DNA of 64,000 bases from assembly GCA_902537215.1 (NCBI GenBank), contig CACBAM010000009.1, positions 25,527-89,526 on the forward strand, in the 5' to 3' direction. This DNA is from an uncultured Alphaproteobacteria bacterium (lineage in GTDB: Bacteria; Pseudomonadota; Alphaproteobacteria; Rhodobacterales; Rhodobacteraceae). The position numbers were made by a program, and so were the translations under genes. Below, in pieces: positions 18,511 to 26,152 of this stretch (positions within the stretch are counted from its first letter, which is position 1; each line of letters begins with the position of its first letter). The notes under the pieces were generated by a model. The model saw only the letters and a program-made list of their open reading frames with translations. It was not told where the DNA came from and did not search any database.

Positions 18511-21003
18511 ATGAAGACTAATTATCAGGCTGTTGTCGTTGGTGGTGGTGTTGTAGGAGTGAGTATAGCATACCATCTTGCGCTTAAGGGTTTGAAAGAC
18601 GTCTTACTTTTAGAAAGGGACGAGCTCACCTCAGGTTCAACATGGCATGCAGCCGGTCTTCTTCCACTATTCAATATGTCCTACGCAACGTCACACATAC
18701 ATGACTATTCTCTTAAGTTATATCCATCATTAGAGAAACAAACTGGGATGTCTGTTGGGTTCTCACAGGTTGGTAACCTACGAATGGCTCAAACAAATGA
18801 AAGAATGGATGAATATAAACTGTATGCATCAACAGCAGAAACAGTTGGAATTCCATATGAGTGGCTTACACCTCAAGAAATTAATGAGAGATGGCCTCTT
18901 ATTAAAACCTCTGATCTTATTGGAGCAATATTTCATCCAACAGATGGTTATATCAATCCAGCAGACGTAACTCAAGTTATGGCAAAAGCAGCAAGAAGTC
19001 TAGGAGTGCAAATTGTAAGAAAAATTGAAGCGAAAAGTTTTAATTATGAAAAAGATATTTGGAAAATATCCTGTGATTATATGGAAGAAAAAGGAGGAAA
19101 CCTTGTTCCAAACGGGGAAAAAATATCCTTTGCGAGCGAACATTTAATTACGGCTACAGGAAACCATTCTCAAGCTACAGCAAAGAAGTTGGGAATAAAA
19201 ATTCCTGCTATTCCTGTGGAGCATCAATATATCGTTACAGAAAAAGATCCGAAGCTTCAAAAGTATAGAGAACAAAACGGAGAGCATCCTGTTATTCGAG
19301 ATGCTGACGCAAAGTGGTATGTAAGAGAGGAACGATCAGGTTGGATATTAGGTCCATATGAAAAAAATGCACCAGCAAAATTCGAATTCACGGTACCAAA
19401 AAATTTTCGATCTGATTTGTTTCCTCTTGATCTAGATAGAATAGAAAAAGAATACATGTCTTTTATCCATAGAATTCCATCGAGCGAAAACCTCGGAATA
19501 AAAGATGACTACAATGGCCCCATTTGTTACACGCCAGATGGAAATCCATTACTAGGACCAGTTCTAGGGTTAAGAAATGCTTGGATCGCTGAAGGATTTT
19601 CATTTGGTATAACTGCTGCTGGAGGAGCAGGTTACTATTTAGCACAATTGATTATTGATGGAGAAGCAGAGATAGATATGGGATCTCTTGACCCAAGGCG
19701 ATACGGGAATTGGATGACCACTCAATACGCAATGAGAAAGAATGAAGAAGCTTATGAACACGTTTTTATCTTGCATCACCCTGATGAAGAGAGAGAAGCA
19801 TGCCGACCTTTAAGAACGGCACCATCTTACAGTAGGTTTAAGGAATTAGGAGCGAAATTCGGTCAGGTTAATGGGTGGGAACGACCCAACTATTTTGCTA
19901 AAAATGACTTCGATGATAAGAAATCTAGAAGCTTCAAGAGGGGTGGATGGTGGGAATATTCTAAAAATGAAGCAGAAGCAATTCGATCAGGTTTAGGCCT
20001 AATTGACTCAACCTCTTTCACAAAACACCTTGTTAATGGAAAAAATGCAAAAAAGTTTCTAGATTGGTTTACTTGTAATAAGTTACCTAGTGAGGGAAGA
20101 ATTAATCTTACCTATGCTTTATCTATTTTAGGGACTATTCGGACTGAATATACAATAGTTTGTCTCTCCGAGGAGAGCTACTATCTGATTTCAGCCGGAG
20201 CTTGGACTGAATATGATTCTGATTATTTACACAAGTCCTTGAGTGACAGCAAATTCGATGATGTAAGCATTTATAACTGTACCAGCCAATGGGGTGTATT
20301 TTCAATCGCTGGACCAAAATCCAGAAATTTTTTAAAAAAATTAGTTGTAAGTGAAGATCCTGATAAAACTCTGTCAAATAAAGAGTTTCCATGGCTTTCA
20401 TACAGAGATATTGAAATTGGTATGTGTCCAGTTAGAGCTCTTAGAGTTGCTTATACAGGTGAACTCGGCTGGGAGCTCCATCATCCAATTGAGATGCAAA
20501 ATTACTTACTAGATATATTACTAAGTTCAGGGGAGGAGTTTAATTTAAAATTAGTTGGGGCCAGAGCACAAAATTGGCTGAGGCAGGAAAAATCCTACAA
20601 AGCATTTGGATCAGATCTTGGAAGAGACGCTGGGCCTTTCGAGTCTAATCTTAGTAGATTTGTGGATATTAATAAAAACTTTTTAGGGAAAGACGCCCTA
20701 CTAAAAAGGAAAACAGAAGTGTCATGTGTAACTCTACTTATAGATGGTCCAAAGGGTATTGATCCTTGGGGACGAGAAGCATTATACAATCAAACAGAAG
20801 ACTCTATACTTGGTAGATTAACCTCGGGAGGGTATTCAGTACATTTTCAAAAAAGTATTGGTATAGGTTATGTTAAGTCCTCATTTTCTGAAGTGGGTAC
20901 AAAACTTAGGATAAAAATCGATGATGCGTTTTGGGACGCAGAGATAGTTCGAGATAGTCCATATGATCCGCAAAACGAAAGGATTATAGACAGAACTAAT
21001 TAA
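18511..21003 (+). CDS. FAD-dependent dimethylglycine/sarcosine dehydrogenase-like protein (DAO-FAO_M-GcvT)
   Basis: An 830-residue flavoprotein of the DMGDH/SarDH family that oxidatively demethylates N-methylated glycines and passes the one-carbon unit to folate. Visible parts: an FAD-binding GGGVVGVSIAYHLA at the N-terminus; GSTWHAAGL, whose His46 matches the covalent FAD attachment histidine; a central FAO_M region; and a GcvT-like folate domain in the last 400 residues (ARVAYTGELGWELH-type motif, here LRVAYTGELGWELH). The ATG at 18511 follows a strong GGGGGG Shine-Dalgarno; a TTG at 18481 is unlikely. It stands alone, without genes for betaine or choline use nearby, so the exact substrate (dimethylglycine, sarcosine or another) is open. 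Confidence 0.9.
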   Translation: MKTNYQAVVVGGGVVGVSIAYHLALKGLKDVLLLERDELTSGSTWHAAGLLPLFNMSYATSHIHDYSLKLYPSLEKQTGMSVGFSQVGNLRMAQTNERMDEYKLYASTAETVGIPYEWLTPQEINERWPLIKTSDLIGAIFHPTDGYINPADVTQVMAKAARSLGVQIVRKIEAKSFNYEKDIWKISCDYMEEKGGNLVPNGEKISFASEHLITATGNHSQATAKKLGIKIPAIPVEHQYIVTEKDPKLQKYREQNGEHPVIRDADAKWYVREERSGWILGPYEKNAPAKFEFTVPKNFRSDLFPLDLDRIEKEYMSFIHRIPSSENLGIKDDYNGPICYTPDGNPLLGPVLGLRNAWIAEGFSFGITAAGGAGYYLAQLIIDGEAEIDMGSLDPRRYGNWMTTQYAMRKNEEAYEHVFILHHPDEEREACRPLRTAPSYSRFKELGAKFGQVNGWERPNYFAKNDFDDKKSRSFKRGGWWEYSKNEAEAIRSGLGLIDSTSFTKHLVNGKNAKKFLDWFTCNKLPSEGRINLTYALSILGTIRTEYTIVCLSEESYYLISAGAWTEYDSDYLHKSLSDSKFDDVSIYNCTSQWGVFSIAGPKSRNFLKKLVVSEDPDKTLSNKEFPWLSYRDIEIGMCPVRALRVAYTGELGWELHHPIEMQNYLLDILLSSGEEFNLKLVGARAQNWLRQEKSYKAFGSDLGRDAGPFESNLSRFVDINKNFLGKDALLKRKTEVSCVTLLIDGPKGIDPWGREALYNQTEDSILGRLTSGGYSVHFQKSIGIGYVKSSFSEVGTKLRIKIDDAFWDAEIVRDSPYDPQNERIIDRTN

Positions 21004-21004
21004 A

Positions 21005-21607
21005 TTACAGAAAACGCTTAAATGATTTAAATACTCGTACCACGTGCGTTAGTAGTGTCAGGGTGAAAAAAATATAAGCGGCGTGAGCGTATACATTTGG
21101 AAAAAAACAAATAAATAAAAAGAAACAGATAGTTTCAAAACCCTCAATCAGTCCAAAAGAGTAAAAAAATCCCTTATCCGCTTGGTCAATTTTAATATTA
21201 TATTTTTCTATTATGATAGCTTCGGCAAGAAAGCTTGATCCATTCACATAAAAAGCCGCTAGTAAAAAAGCTGTCGGCAATGCATTTTCATACGGGGAAA
21301 AAACTGCGAAACCCAAAGGGATTAAAGCATAGAATGCAAAGTCGGACGTAATATCAAAAAAAGCACCAAACTTTCTCGGTGTGCCAAGCCGTGCCAAGCT
21401 ACCGTCTAAACCATCTAAAAATCGATTAATTAGGATTAATATTAATCCCAAATAAAATAGCCCGAATGATAAGGCTACGAAGCATAGAAAAGCTAAGGCT
21501 AATCCCAATAACGTAACCCAATTTGGATCTACACCCTTTTCATACAAAACATTTGCGATACGGTCTAAGTGGCCACTTGTATATCTGTTTAATTCTCTAT
21601 CAATCAT
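21005..21607 (-). CDS. CDP-alcohol phosphatidyltransferase family protein
   Basis: A 200-residue integral membrane enzyme with about five or six hydrophobic segments. The catalytic CDP-alcohol motif is visible as DGSLAR, then GAFFD and a final Asp at ITSD, spaced close to the family pattern. Such enzymes swap CMP of a CDP-lipid for an alcohol; the acceptor (glycerol phosphate, inositol, choline or other) cannot be read from the sequence. The DGLDG prefix and FYALIPLGFA resemble alphaproteobacterial members of unknown acceptor rather than PgsA. It ends 1 nt from the end of the convergent flavoprotein gene. Confidence 0.85.
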   Translation of the reverse strand: MIDRELNRYTSGHLDRIANVLYEKGVDPNWVTLLGLALAFLCFVALSFGLFYLGLILILINRFLDGLDGSLARLGTPRKFGAFFDITSDFAFYALIPLGFAVFSPYENALPTAFLLAAFYVNGSSFLAEAIIIEKYNIKIDQADKGFFYSFGLIEGFETICFFLFICFFPNVYAHAAYIFFTLTLLTHVVRVFKSFKRFL

Positions 21608-21813
21608 TTGTAAAACTCTACTCTTTAGTGTGCACGTACTTTATTTTTTAGACTTAACTTACCACCTGCTTCTTTATATAGAAATTAACAAAAAATTTTT
21701 TAAAAAATATCTTTTATTTTTATTAAGATTTGAGGAAATATTTCTTCCTTAGCATAAATTTTTCAAGAAAAGAGCCTCTAATCGCATTTTTTAGGCTGCT
21801 ATTAAAAGTTGAT
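21608..21813. other. AT-rich 206-nt gap, no gene seen
   Basis: No tRNA, no coding frame and no clear GC-rich terminator. Oligo-A/T tracts (about 21690-21720) and a perfect 10-bp palindrome GAAATATTTC (about 21734-21743) may end transcription of the small gene below or serve as promoter DNA for the CDP-alcohol transferase gene, whose ATG is at the low side of this gap. Confidence 0.4.
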
Positions 21814-22179
21814 TTAACTAGTCTCGTAAAGCGTATTAACTTCCGTTAAAATCTCCTCATTCCAAATCTTTGTGTCTAGACCGAATTCAAGACAACTCAT
21901 TATATATTGAAGGCACTCACTGTGTCTTTCCTCTCTGGTTTTAAATACTACAGAGCTATCTAAATTACAGGAAATTTGAACTGTACAGCCGTTAAAAATT
22001 ATAGTTTGGCCGTCTAAACGAATAAAGTCATTCCAAGTCTTTTCATTTTCTTTGAATAATTTTTTCACATCTCTCAAAGTGATTTTTTTTGAAATAGATT
22101 TATATGATTCGTACATACTCATAGGTAAAAATAGAACAAAAAGTGAACATTTGTAAATGTTTTTTTGATTATCTTTCAT
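21814..22179 (-). CDS. Hypothetical protein, possible N-terminal signal or anchor
   Basis: I do not recognise this 121-residue protein. It begins with a basic stretch and a hydrophobic run (about residues 11-22, CSLFVLFLPMSM) that could be a signal peptide or anchor. The rest is soluble and slightly acidic, with cysteines in NGCTVQISC, HSEC and MSCLEFG. Amino-acid and codon use look like those of neighbouring genes, so I take it as real. The ATG at 22179 is divergent from a small basic gene starting at 22199, leaving only 19 nt between starts. Confidence 0.6.
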   Translation of the reverse strand: MKDNQKNIYKCSLFVLFLPMSMYESYKSISKKITLRDVKKLFKENEKTWNDFIRLDGQTIIFNGCTVQISCNLDSSVVFKTREERHSECLQYIMSCLEFGLDTKIWNEEILTEVNTLYETS

Positions 22180-22198
22180 TACGGCTATTTATTAATAC

Positions 22199-22372
22199 AT
22201 GACCAAAAGAACATATGAAATAGACGCCGATAATATAGAAGTAGCCCGAGATTTCGAAGAGATCGTAAAAGATAAACGTGAACATTGGCGAGCCAATATA
22301 ACCAAGAGCCGACAAAGACAACGTAGATATAAAAAACGCCTTACGAAGCAACTACTAAAAAAGTATGCTTAA
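22199..22372 (+). CDS. Small highly basic protein, 57 residues
   Basis: An ATG frame of 57 codons. The N-terminal half is acidic and mixed (MTKRTYEIDADNIEVARD), followed by a conserved-looking KDKREHWRAN and a C-terminal half dominated by Arg, Lys and Gln (SRQRQRRYKKRLTKQLLKKY). About 30% of third positions are G or C (17 of 57 counted), in line with an AT-rich genome. The opposite strand holds a hydrophobic 60-codon TTG frame with about 43% GC third positions, which I regard as its shadow. Its TAA shares the four bases TTAA with the stop of the convergent dehydratase gene, the same geometry as pth/trpB. Function unknown; nucleic-acid binding is only a guess from charge. Confidence 0.62.
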   Translation: MTKRTYEIDADNIEVARDFEEIVKDKREHWRANITKSRQRQRRYKKRLTKQLLKKYA

Positions 22373-23367
22373 TATTTGAAATCAATTAAATCTAAAGCTC
22401 TTGAAAAAATGACTGGATCCACGTTTCCACCAGTACAGACAATGATGAGCACATCTGAATCAATTTGTTCATACTGATTTAATGCTGCTGCTAGTGAGAT
22501 AGCACCTCCAGGCTCAACAACTAAATTATGGTGCAAAAATAATAAACTCATTGCCTCAAGAGCTTGTGCATCGCTAGCAACTAGACCAGGAGCCGCATAC
22601 TTTTCAAGAATTTCAAAAGTTAACTCCCCTGGGGTGGGAGTCAAAATAGCATCGCAAATAGATCCATCCATCGTTCTATTCGTTACTCTACTTTTTTGCT
22701 TTAATGATCTAGCCATATCGTCAAAATTTTCAGGTTCACAAGTTCTAACTTTAAAATTCTCGTTTAATCCCTGAAAAGCTAAACTTATACCTGAAGCTAA
22801 TCCACCTCCTCCACAACAAACTAGTACATCTGCTGCATCCAATTTAATCCTTTTTGCTTGATTGATTAGCTCAATTCCCAGAGAGCCTTGTCCAGCAATT
22901 ACAAAGGGATCATCATAAGGCCGTATAAGCTTTAAATTTTTTTCTTTCTGCAGCTTTTCACCAATCTCTTCTCTACTTTCTTTTATTCGATCATAAAAGA
23001 CTACATTAGCTCCATATGACTGTGTATTTTTTATCTTAAGTCTAGGAGCATCCTTTGGCATAATAATTGTAGCTTGAATTTTAAGTTGATTTGCAACGGC
23101 TGCTATGCCCTGAGCATGATTTCCAGAGGAGTACGCCAATACACCCTTTTTTAGGTCTTCGAAGTCATTATTTACAAAAGAAGACCAACTTCCTCTATAT
23201 TTAAAAGAACCTGTTTTTTGTAGGCACTCAGCTTTGATAAAAACACGCTTATTTAGTCGTTCACTTAGGAAAGGCGATTCTAATAACGGCGTCTCAACTA
23301 AATGCTGATGGATTTTATCGTAGGTATCAGAAATAAGAGAGAAATCTACCAACTCATGCCTTCTCAA
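22369..23367 (-). CDS. PLP-dependent serine/threonine dehydratase-like enzyme
   Basis: Fold-type II PLP enzyme related to threonine/serine dehydratases and serine racemase. PLP lysine Lys56 lies in GSFKYRGS, the phosphate-binding loop is CCGGGGLASG (about residue 178), and VCTGGNVD is near the C-terminus. At 332 residues it lacks the ACT-like regulatory domain of biosynthetic IlvA, so it is the short catabolic or racemase type; substrate is uncertain. The start is a TTG, either 23367 (overlapping fabI by 14 nt) or 23352. Transcription with the fab genes is likely, though no functional link is obvious. Confidence 0.85.
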   Translation of the reverse strand: MRRHELVDFSLISDTYDKIHQHLVETPLLESPFLSERLNKRVFIKAECLQKTGSFKYRGSWSSFVNNDFEDLKKGVLAYSSGNHAQGIAAVANQLKIQATIIMPKDAPRLKIKNTQSYGANVVFYDRIKESREEIGEKLQKEKNLKLIRPYDDPFVIAGQGSLGIELINQAKRIKLDAADVLVCCGGGGLASGISLAFQGLNENFKVRTCEPENFDDMARSLKQKSRVTNRTMDGSICDAILTPTPGELTFEILEKYAAPGLVASDAQALEAMSLLFLHHNLVVEPGGAISLAAALNQYEQIDSDVLIIVCTGGNVDPVIFSRALDLIDFKY

Positions 23368-24151
23368 TATTATCTAGTTTCGGCATACCCATAACATGGT
23401 AACCACCATCTACAAAGATTACTTCCCCAGAAACGTGCATTCCATAATCACTCAGTAAAAACGCAGCTGTGCCCCCTACTGATTTTAATGTCGGGTTTGA
23501 CTTTAAGGGAGAATTTTTCTCGGAAAGACGGAAAACTCTTCTCGCTCCACCTATAGCGGCTCCCGCAAGTGTTTTCATTGGCCCGGCACTAATAGCATTC
23601 ACTCTAATCCCATCTTCACCCAAGTCACTTGCAAGATATCTAACCGATGATTCCAAAGCTGCTTTTGCTACTCCCATCACATTATAATTTGGAGTAACTC
23701 TTTGCGAACCTAAATAACTCAGCGTTAAAATCGCTCCACCTTGTTTCATAAGAGGCGAGCATCGCTTTGAGACATCAATTAGACTGAAACAAGATATATC
23801 CAGAGAGTTTAAAAAGTTCTGCCTCGAAGTATTGATAAACCTACCAGACAGTTCAGATTTGTCAGAAAAAGCAAGTGCATGGACTACAAAATCTAGCGAT
23901 CCCCACTCCTTTGATAAGTGATTAAAACATCTGTCTACCGAACTTTCATCTGTGACATCAACATCAAATATGAGCTTTGAGCCTAAACCCTCGGCCAATG
24001 GCTCTACTCTTTTTTTAAAGTTTTCACCCTGATAAGTTAAAGCTAAACAAGCTCCTTCTGCACTTAATACTTCAGCTATTCCCCATGCTATAGATTTCTG
24101 GTTGGCTACACCCATAACCAAACCTTTTTTATTTTTCATGAGGCCAGACAA
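23354..24151 (-). CDS. fabI: Enoyl-[acyl-carrier-protein] reductase (NADH)
   Basis: Last step of each fatty-acid elongation cycle. The nucleotide loop GVANQKSIAWGIA, and active-site Tyr146, Tyr156 and Lys163 at E. coli numbers, mark it as FabI. The TTG at 24151 gives MSGLMKNKKG, matching the MxGLM start of rhizobial FabI proteins; ATG 24139 is the alternative. At 265 residues it is normal. It follows fabB by 5 nt. The fabA-fabB-fabI order is characteristic of Alphaproteobacteria. Confidence 0.95.
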   Translation of the reverse strand: MSGLMKNKKGLVMGVANQKSIAWGIAEVLSAEGACLALTYQGENFKKRVEPLAEGLGSKLIFDVDVTDESSVDRCFNHLSKEWGSLDFVVHALAFSDKSELSGRFINTSRQNFLNSLDISCFSLIDVSKRCSPLMKQGGAILTLSYLGSQRVTPNYNVMGVAKAALESSVRYLASDLGEDGIRVNAISAGPMKTLAGAAIGGARRVFRLSEKNSPLKSNPTLKSVGGTAAFLLSDYGMHVSGEVIFVDGGYHVMGMPKLDNIEKA

Positions 24152-24156
24152 GGAAG

Positions 24157-25383
24157 TTATCCGGTAAATTTGCTTAAGGCTATTGATGCATTGGTACCTC
24201 CAAACCCGAAGCTATTCGATAAAACAGTATCCAATTCAATACCTTCGACCAATCCAGTAGCTACTTCATTGGGATTGATTTCTTCATCCAAATTAAAAAC
24301 ATTGGCACTTGCAGATATAAAGTTATTTTCCATCATAATCAGTGAATAAATAGCTTCTTGGACACCTGCGGCACCTAGGCTATGGCCAGTAAGTGATTTC
24401 GTGGAAGCAACTAAAGGTTGTTTTTCTTCACTGAATACGTTTCTAACCGCTTGTATCTCAGTGACATCTCCTGCTGGAGTTGAAGTACCATGTGCATTAA
24501 TATAATCAACCTTCCTACCGTTCAAAGAGGCCAAGGCTAATCTCATTGATCTCTCAGCTCCTTCGCCTGATGGTGCTACCATGTCATAACCATCGGAGGT
24601 TGCGCCATAACCTGTGACCTCAGCATATATTTTTGCTCCTCTAGCAATTGCGTGGTTTAACTCCTCTACGACAACTACTCCACCGCCACCTGCAATAACG
24701 AAACCATCTCTATCTCTGTCGAACGCTCTTGAAGCGTTTTCTGGTGTATCGTTATATTTGCTGGACATTGCACCCATTGCATCGAAAAGACAGGAGAGTG
24801 TCCAATCTAATTCTTCTCCTCCTCCTGCAAACACTACATCTTGCTTGTTTAGCTGTATTTGCTCAACTGCATTGCCTATACAATGGGCAGAGGTTGAACA
24901 AGCAGAAGTTATAGAGTAGTTAACACCCTTTATTTTGAAAGGCGTAGCTATACATGCTGAATTTGTAGATGACATGCCCCGTGTAACCATAAATGGCCCC
25001 ATCCTTTTAGGGCTACCTTTTTCTATTACAGTTTTATGCGCTGCAAACAAGTTTTTTGTTGAAGGTCCTCCTGATCCCACTATAAGCCCTGTTCTTTCAT
25101 TAGAAACTTCTTTTTCCTCTAGCCCACTATCGTCTATAGCTTGTTGCATCGCTATAAAGTTAAAGGCTGCACCATCTCCCATAAATCTTAGCTGCCTTTT
25201 ATCTATAAAATCCTCTATATTAATATCTGGTTTTCCATGAACTCTACTTCTGAATCCATGTTCCTCGTAGTCTAAACTTTTGCTTATACCAGAAGTTCCT
25301 TTTCTAAGACTCTCTTTTACTGCTTTCTTATCAATCCCGATACATGAAACAATTCCTAAACCTGTAATAACCGCTCGACGCAT
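24157..25383 (-). CDS. fabB: 3-oxoacyl-[acyl-carrier-protein] synthase I
   Basis: Condensing enzyme of the FabB type, needed for unsaturated fatty-acid synthesis with FabA. The catalytic triad is visible: Cys in [10 protein letters not shown], His in [11 protein letters not shown] and His in [12 protein letters not shown]. The glycine-rich [11 protein letters not shown] tail is intact. At 408 residues it is normal. It sits between fabA (28 nt upstream) and fabI (5 nt downstream). A proline- and serine-rich reading on the other strand is only a shadow. Confidence 0.96.
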   Translation of the reverse strand: MRRAVITGLGIVSCIGIDKKAVKESLRKGTSGISKSLDYEEHGFRSRVHGKPDINIEDFIDKRQLRFMGDGAAFNFIAMQQAIDDSGLEEKEVSNERTGLIVGSGGPSTKNLFAAHKTVIEKGSPKRMGPFMVTRGMSSTNSACIATPFKIKGVNYSITSACSTSAHCIGNAVEQIQLNKQDVVFAGGGEELDWTLSCLFDAMGAMSSKYNDTPENASRAFDRDRDGFVIAGGGGVVVVEELNHAIARGAKIYAEVTGYGATSDGYDMVAPSGEGAERSMRLALASLNGRKVDYINAHGTSTPAGDVTEIQAVRNVFSEEKQPLVASTKSLTGHSLGAAGVQEAIYSLIMMENNFISASANVFNLDEEINPNEVATGLVEGIELDTVLSNSFGFGGTNASIALSKFTG

Positions 25384-25411
25384 AATCGTACTTTTCTCCT
25401 ATAGAAATAAA

Positions 25412-25918
25412 TCAGCTCTGAAACAACCCTACTTTCATATTTTCAGCTGAATATATTTTTTCATTATCTGCATACATAGTCCCATTAGCCATTCCAAGCT
25501 TTAACTTTCTATCAATAACTCTTGTAAAATTTACTTCATATCTGACAAGTTTTATATCTGGAGTTACCATTCCTGTAAACTTTACTTCACCAACGCCTAG
25601 AGCTCTTCCGCGACCTTTCATTTCTCTCCATCCTAGATTAAATCCGGTTAGTTGCCACAATGCGTCTAAACCCAGACACCCTGGCATTACAGGGTCTCCT
25701 TCAAAATGACATTCAAAAAACCATAATTTTGGATTTATGTCGAACTCTGCTACCACATGTCCTTTATTATGCTCACCACCATCATCTGATATCTCTGTTA
25801 CCCTATCAATCATTAGCATAGGGGGCATTGGAAGTTGAGGGTTGCCTATTCCAAACAGTTTGCCCTTAGCGCATGATATTAGATCATCGTAATCAAACTT
25901 ATTTTTTCTGGATATCAT
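25412..25918 (-). CDS. fabA: 3-hydroxydecanoyl-ACP dehydratase/isomerase
   Basis: Dehydrates 3-hydroxydecanoyl-ACP and isomerises the double bond from trans-2 to cis-3, the entry to unsaturated fatty acids. The hot-dog-fold active site is His71 (FECHFEGDPVMPG) and Asp85 (GLDALWQLTGF), one residue off E. coli numbering. At 168 residues it is normal. It is first in the fabA-fabB-fabI operon, with a plausible promoter at 25934-25961. Confidence 0.97.
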   Translation of the reverse strand: MISRKNKFDYDDLISCAKGKLFGIGNPQLPMPPMLMIDRVTEISDDGGEHNKGHVVAEFDINPKLWFFECHFEGDPVMPGCLGLDALWQLTGFNLGWREMKGRGRALGVGEVKFTGMVTPDIKLVRYEVNFTRVIDRKLKLGMANGTMYADNEKIYSAENMKVGLFQS

Positions 25919-25933
25919 AGTGTTCTTTTTACC

Positions 25934-25961
25934 ATACTATTTTTAGCATCATACAAATCAA
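25934..25961 (-). promoter_or_regulatory. Candidate sigma-70 promoter for fabA-fabB-fabI
   Basis: On the minus strand, TTGATT (25961-25956) is followed after 16 nt by TAGTAT (25939-25934), placing a start about 10 nt before the fabA ATG at 25918. Consensus match judged by eye. Confidence 0.4.
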
Positions 25962-26102
25962 ATTCTATCAATGCGTTAAAAAATATTCTTTTTTTTGATC
26001 ATTATTTTCTATCACGAAATTATTAACGGAGATCCTATCAGGGTATGTTTACAAAAGATAGGTAAAATAATTTTCATATCTGCTGTACGCCAAAGTACAA
26101 AA

Positions 26103-26131
26103 TTGAGTTGGACTTTTTATTCGTTTACAAT
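26103..26131 (+). promoter_or_regulatory. Candidate sigma-70 promoter of the imuB-dnaE2 cassette
   Basis: TTGAGT (26103-26108), a 17-nt spacer and TACAAT (26126-26131) make a good match to consensus. The expected transcription start is near 26138, so the mRNA leader before the imuB ATG at 26147 would be only about 9 nt. The LexA box begins at that same base. Confidence 0.6.
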
Positions 26132-26137
26132 TAAAAA

Positions 26138-26152
26138 GAACAAATAATGAAC
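26138..26152 (+). promoter_or_regulatory. Alphaproteobacterial LexA (SOS) box
   Basis: GAACAAATAATGAAC is an exact GAAC-N7-GAAC, the reverse complement of the GTTC-N7-GTTC direct repeat recognised by LexA in Alphaproteobacteria. It lies directly in front of an imuB-dnaE2 cassette, a classic SOS target in this class. Unusually it covers the predicted transcription start and the imuB start codon (ATG at 26147-26149). Confidence 0.82.

Noticed and set aside
22169..22351. A 60-codon minus-strand frame with TTG start encoding a hydrophobic protein, overlapping the 121-residue gene
   Set aside because: Its third-position GC is high for this genome, it has a TTG start without a Shine-Dalgarno, and its hydrophobic composition is what the complement of the charged plus-strand frame at 22199-22372 would produce.
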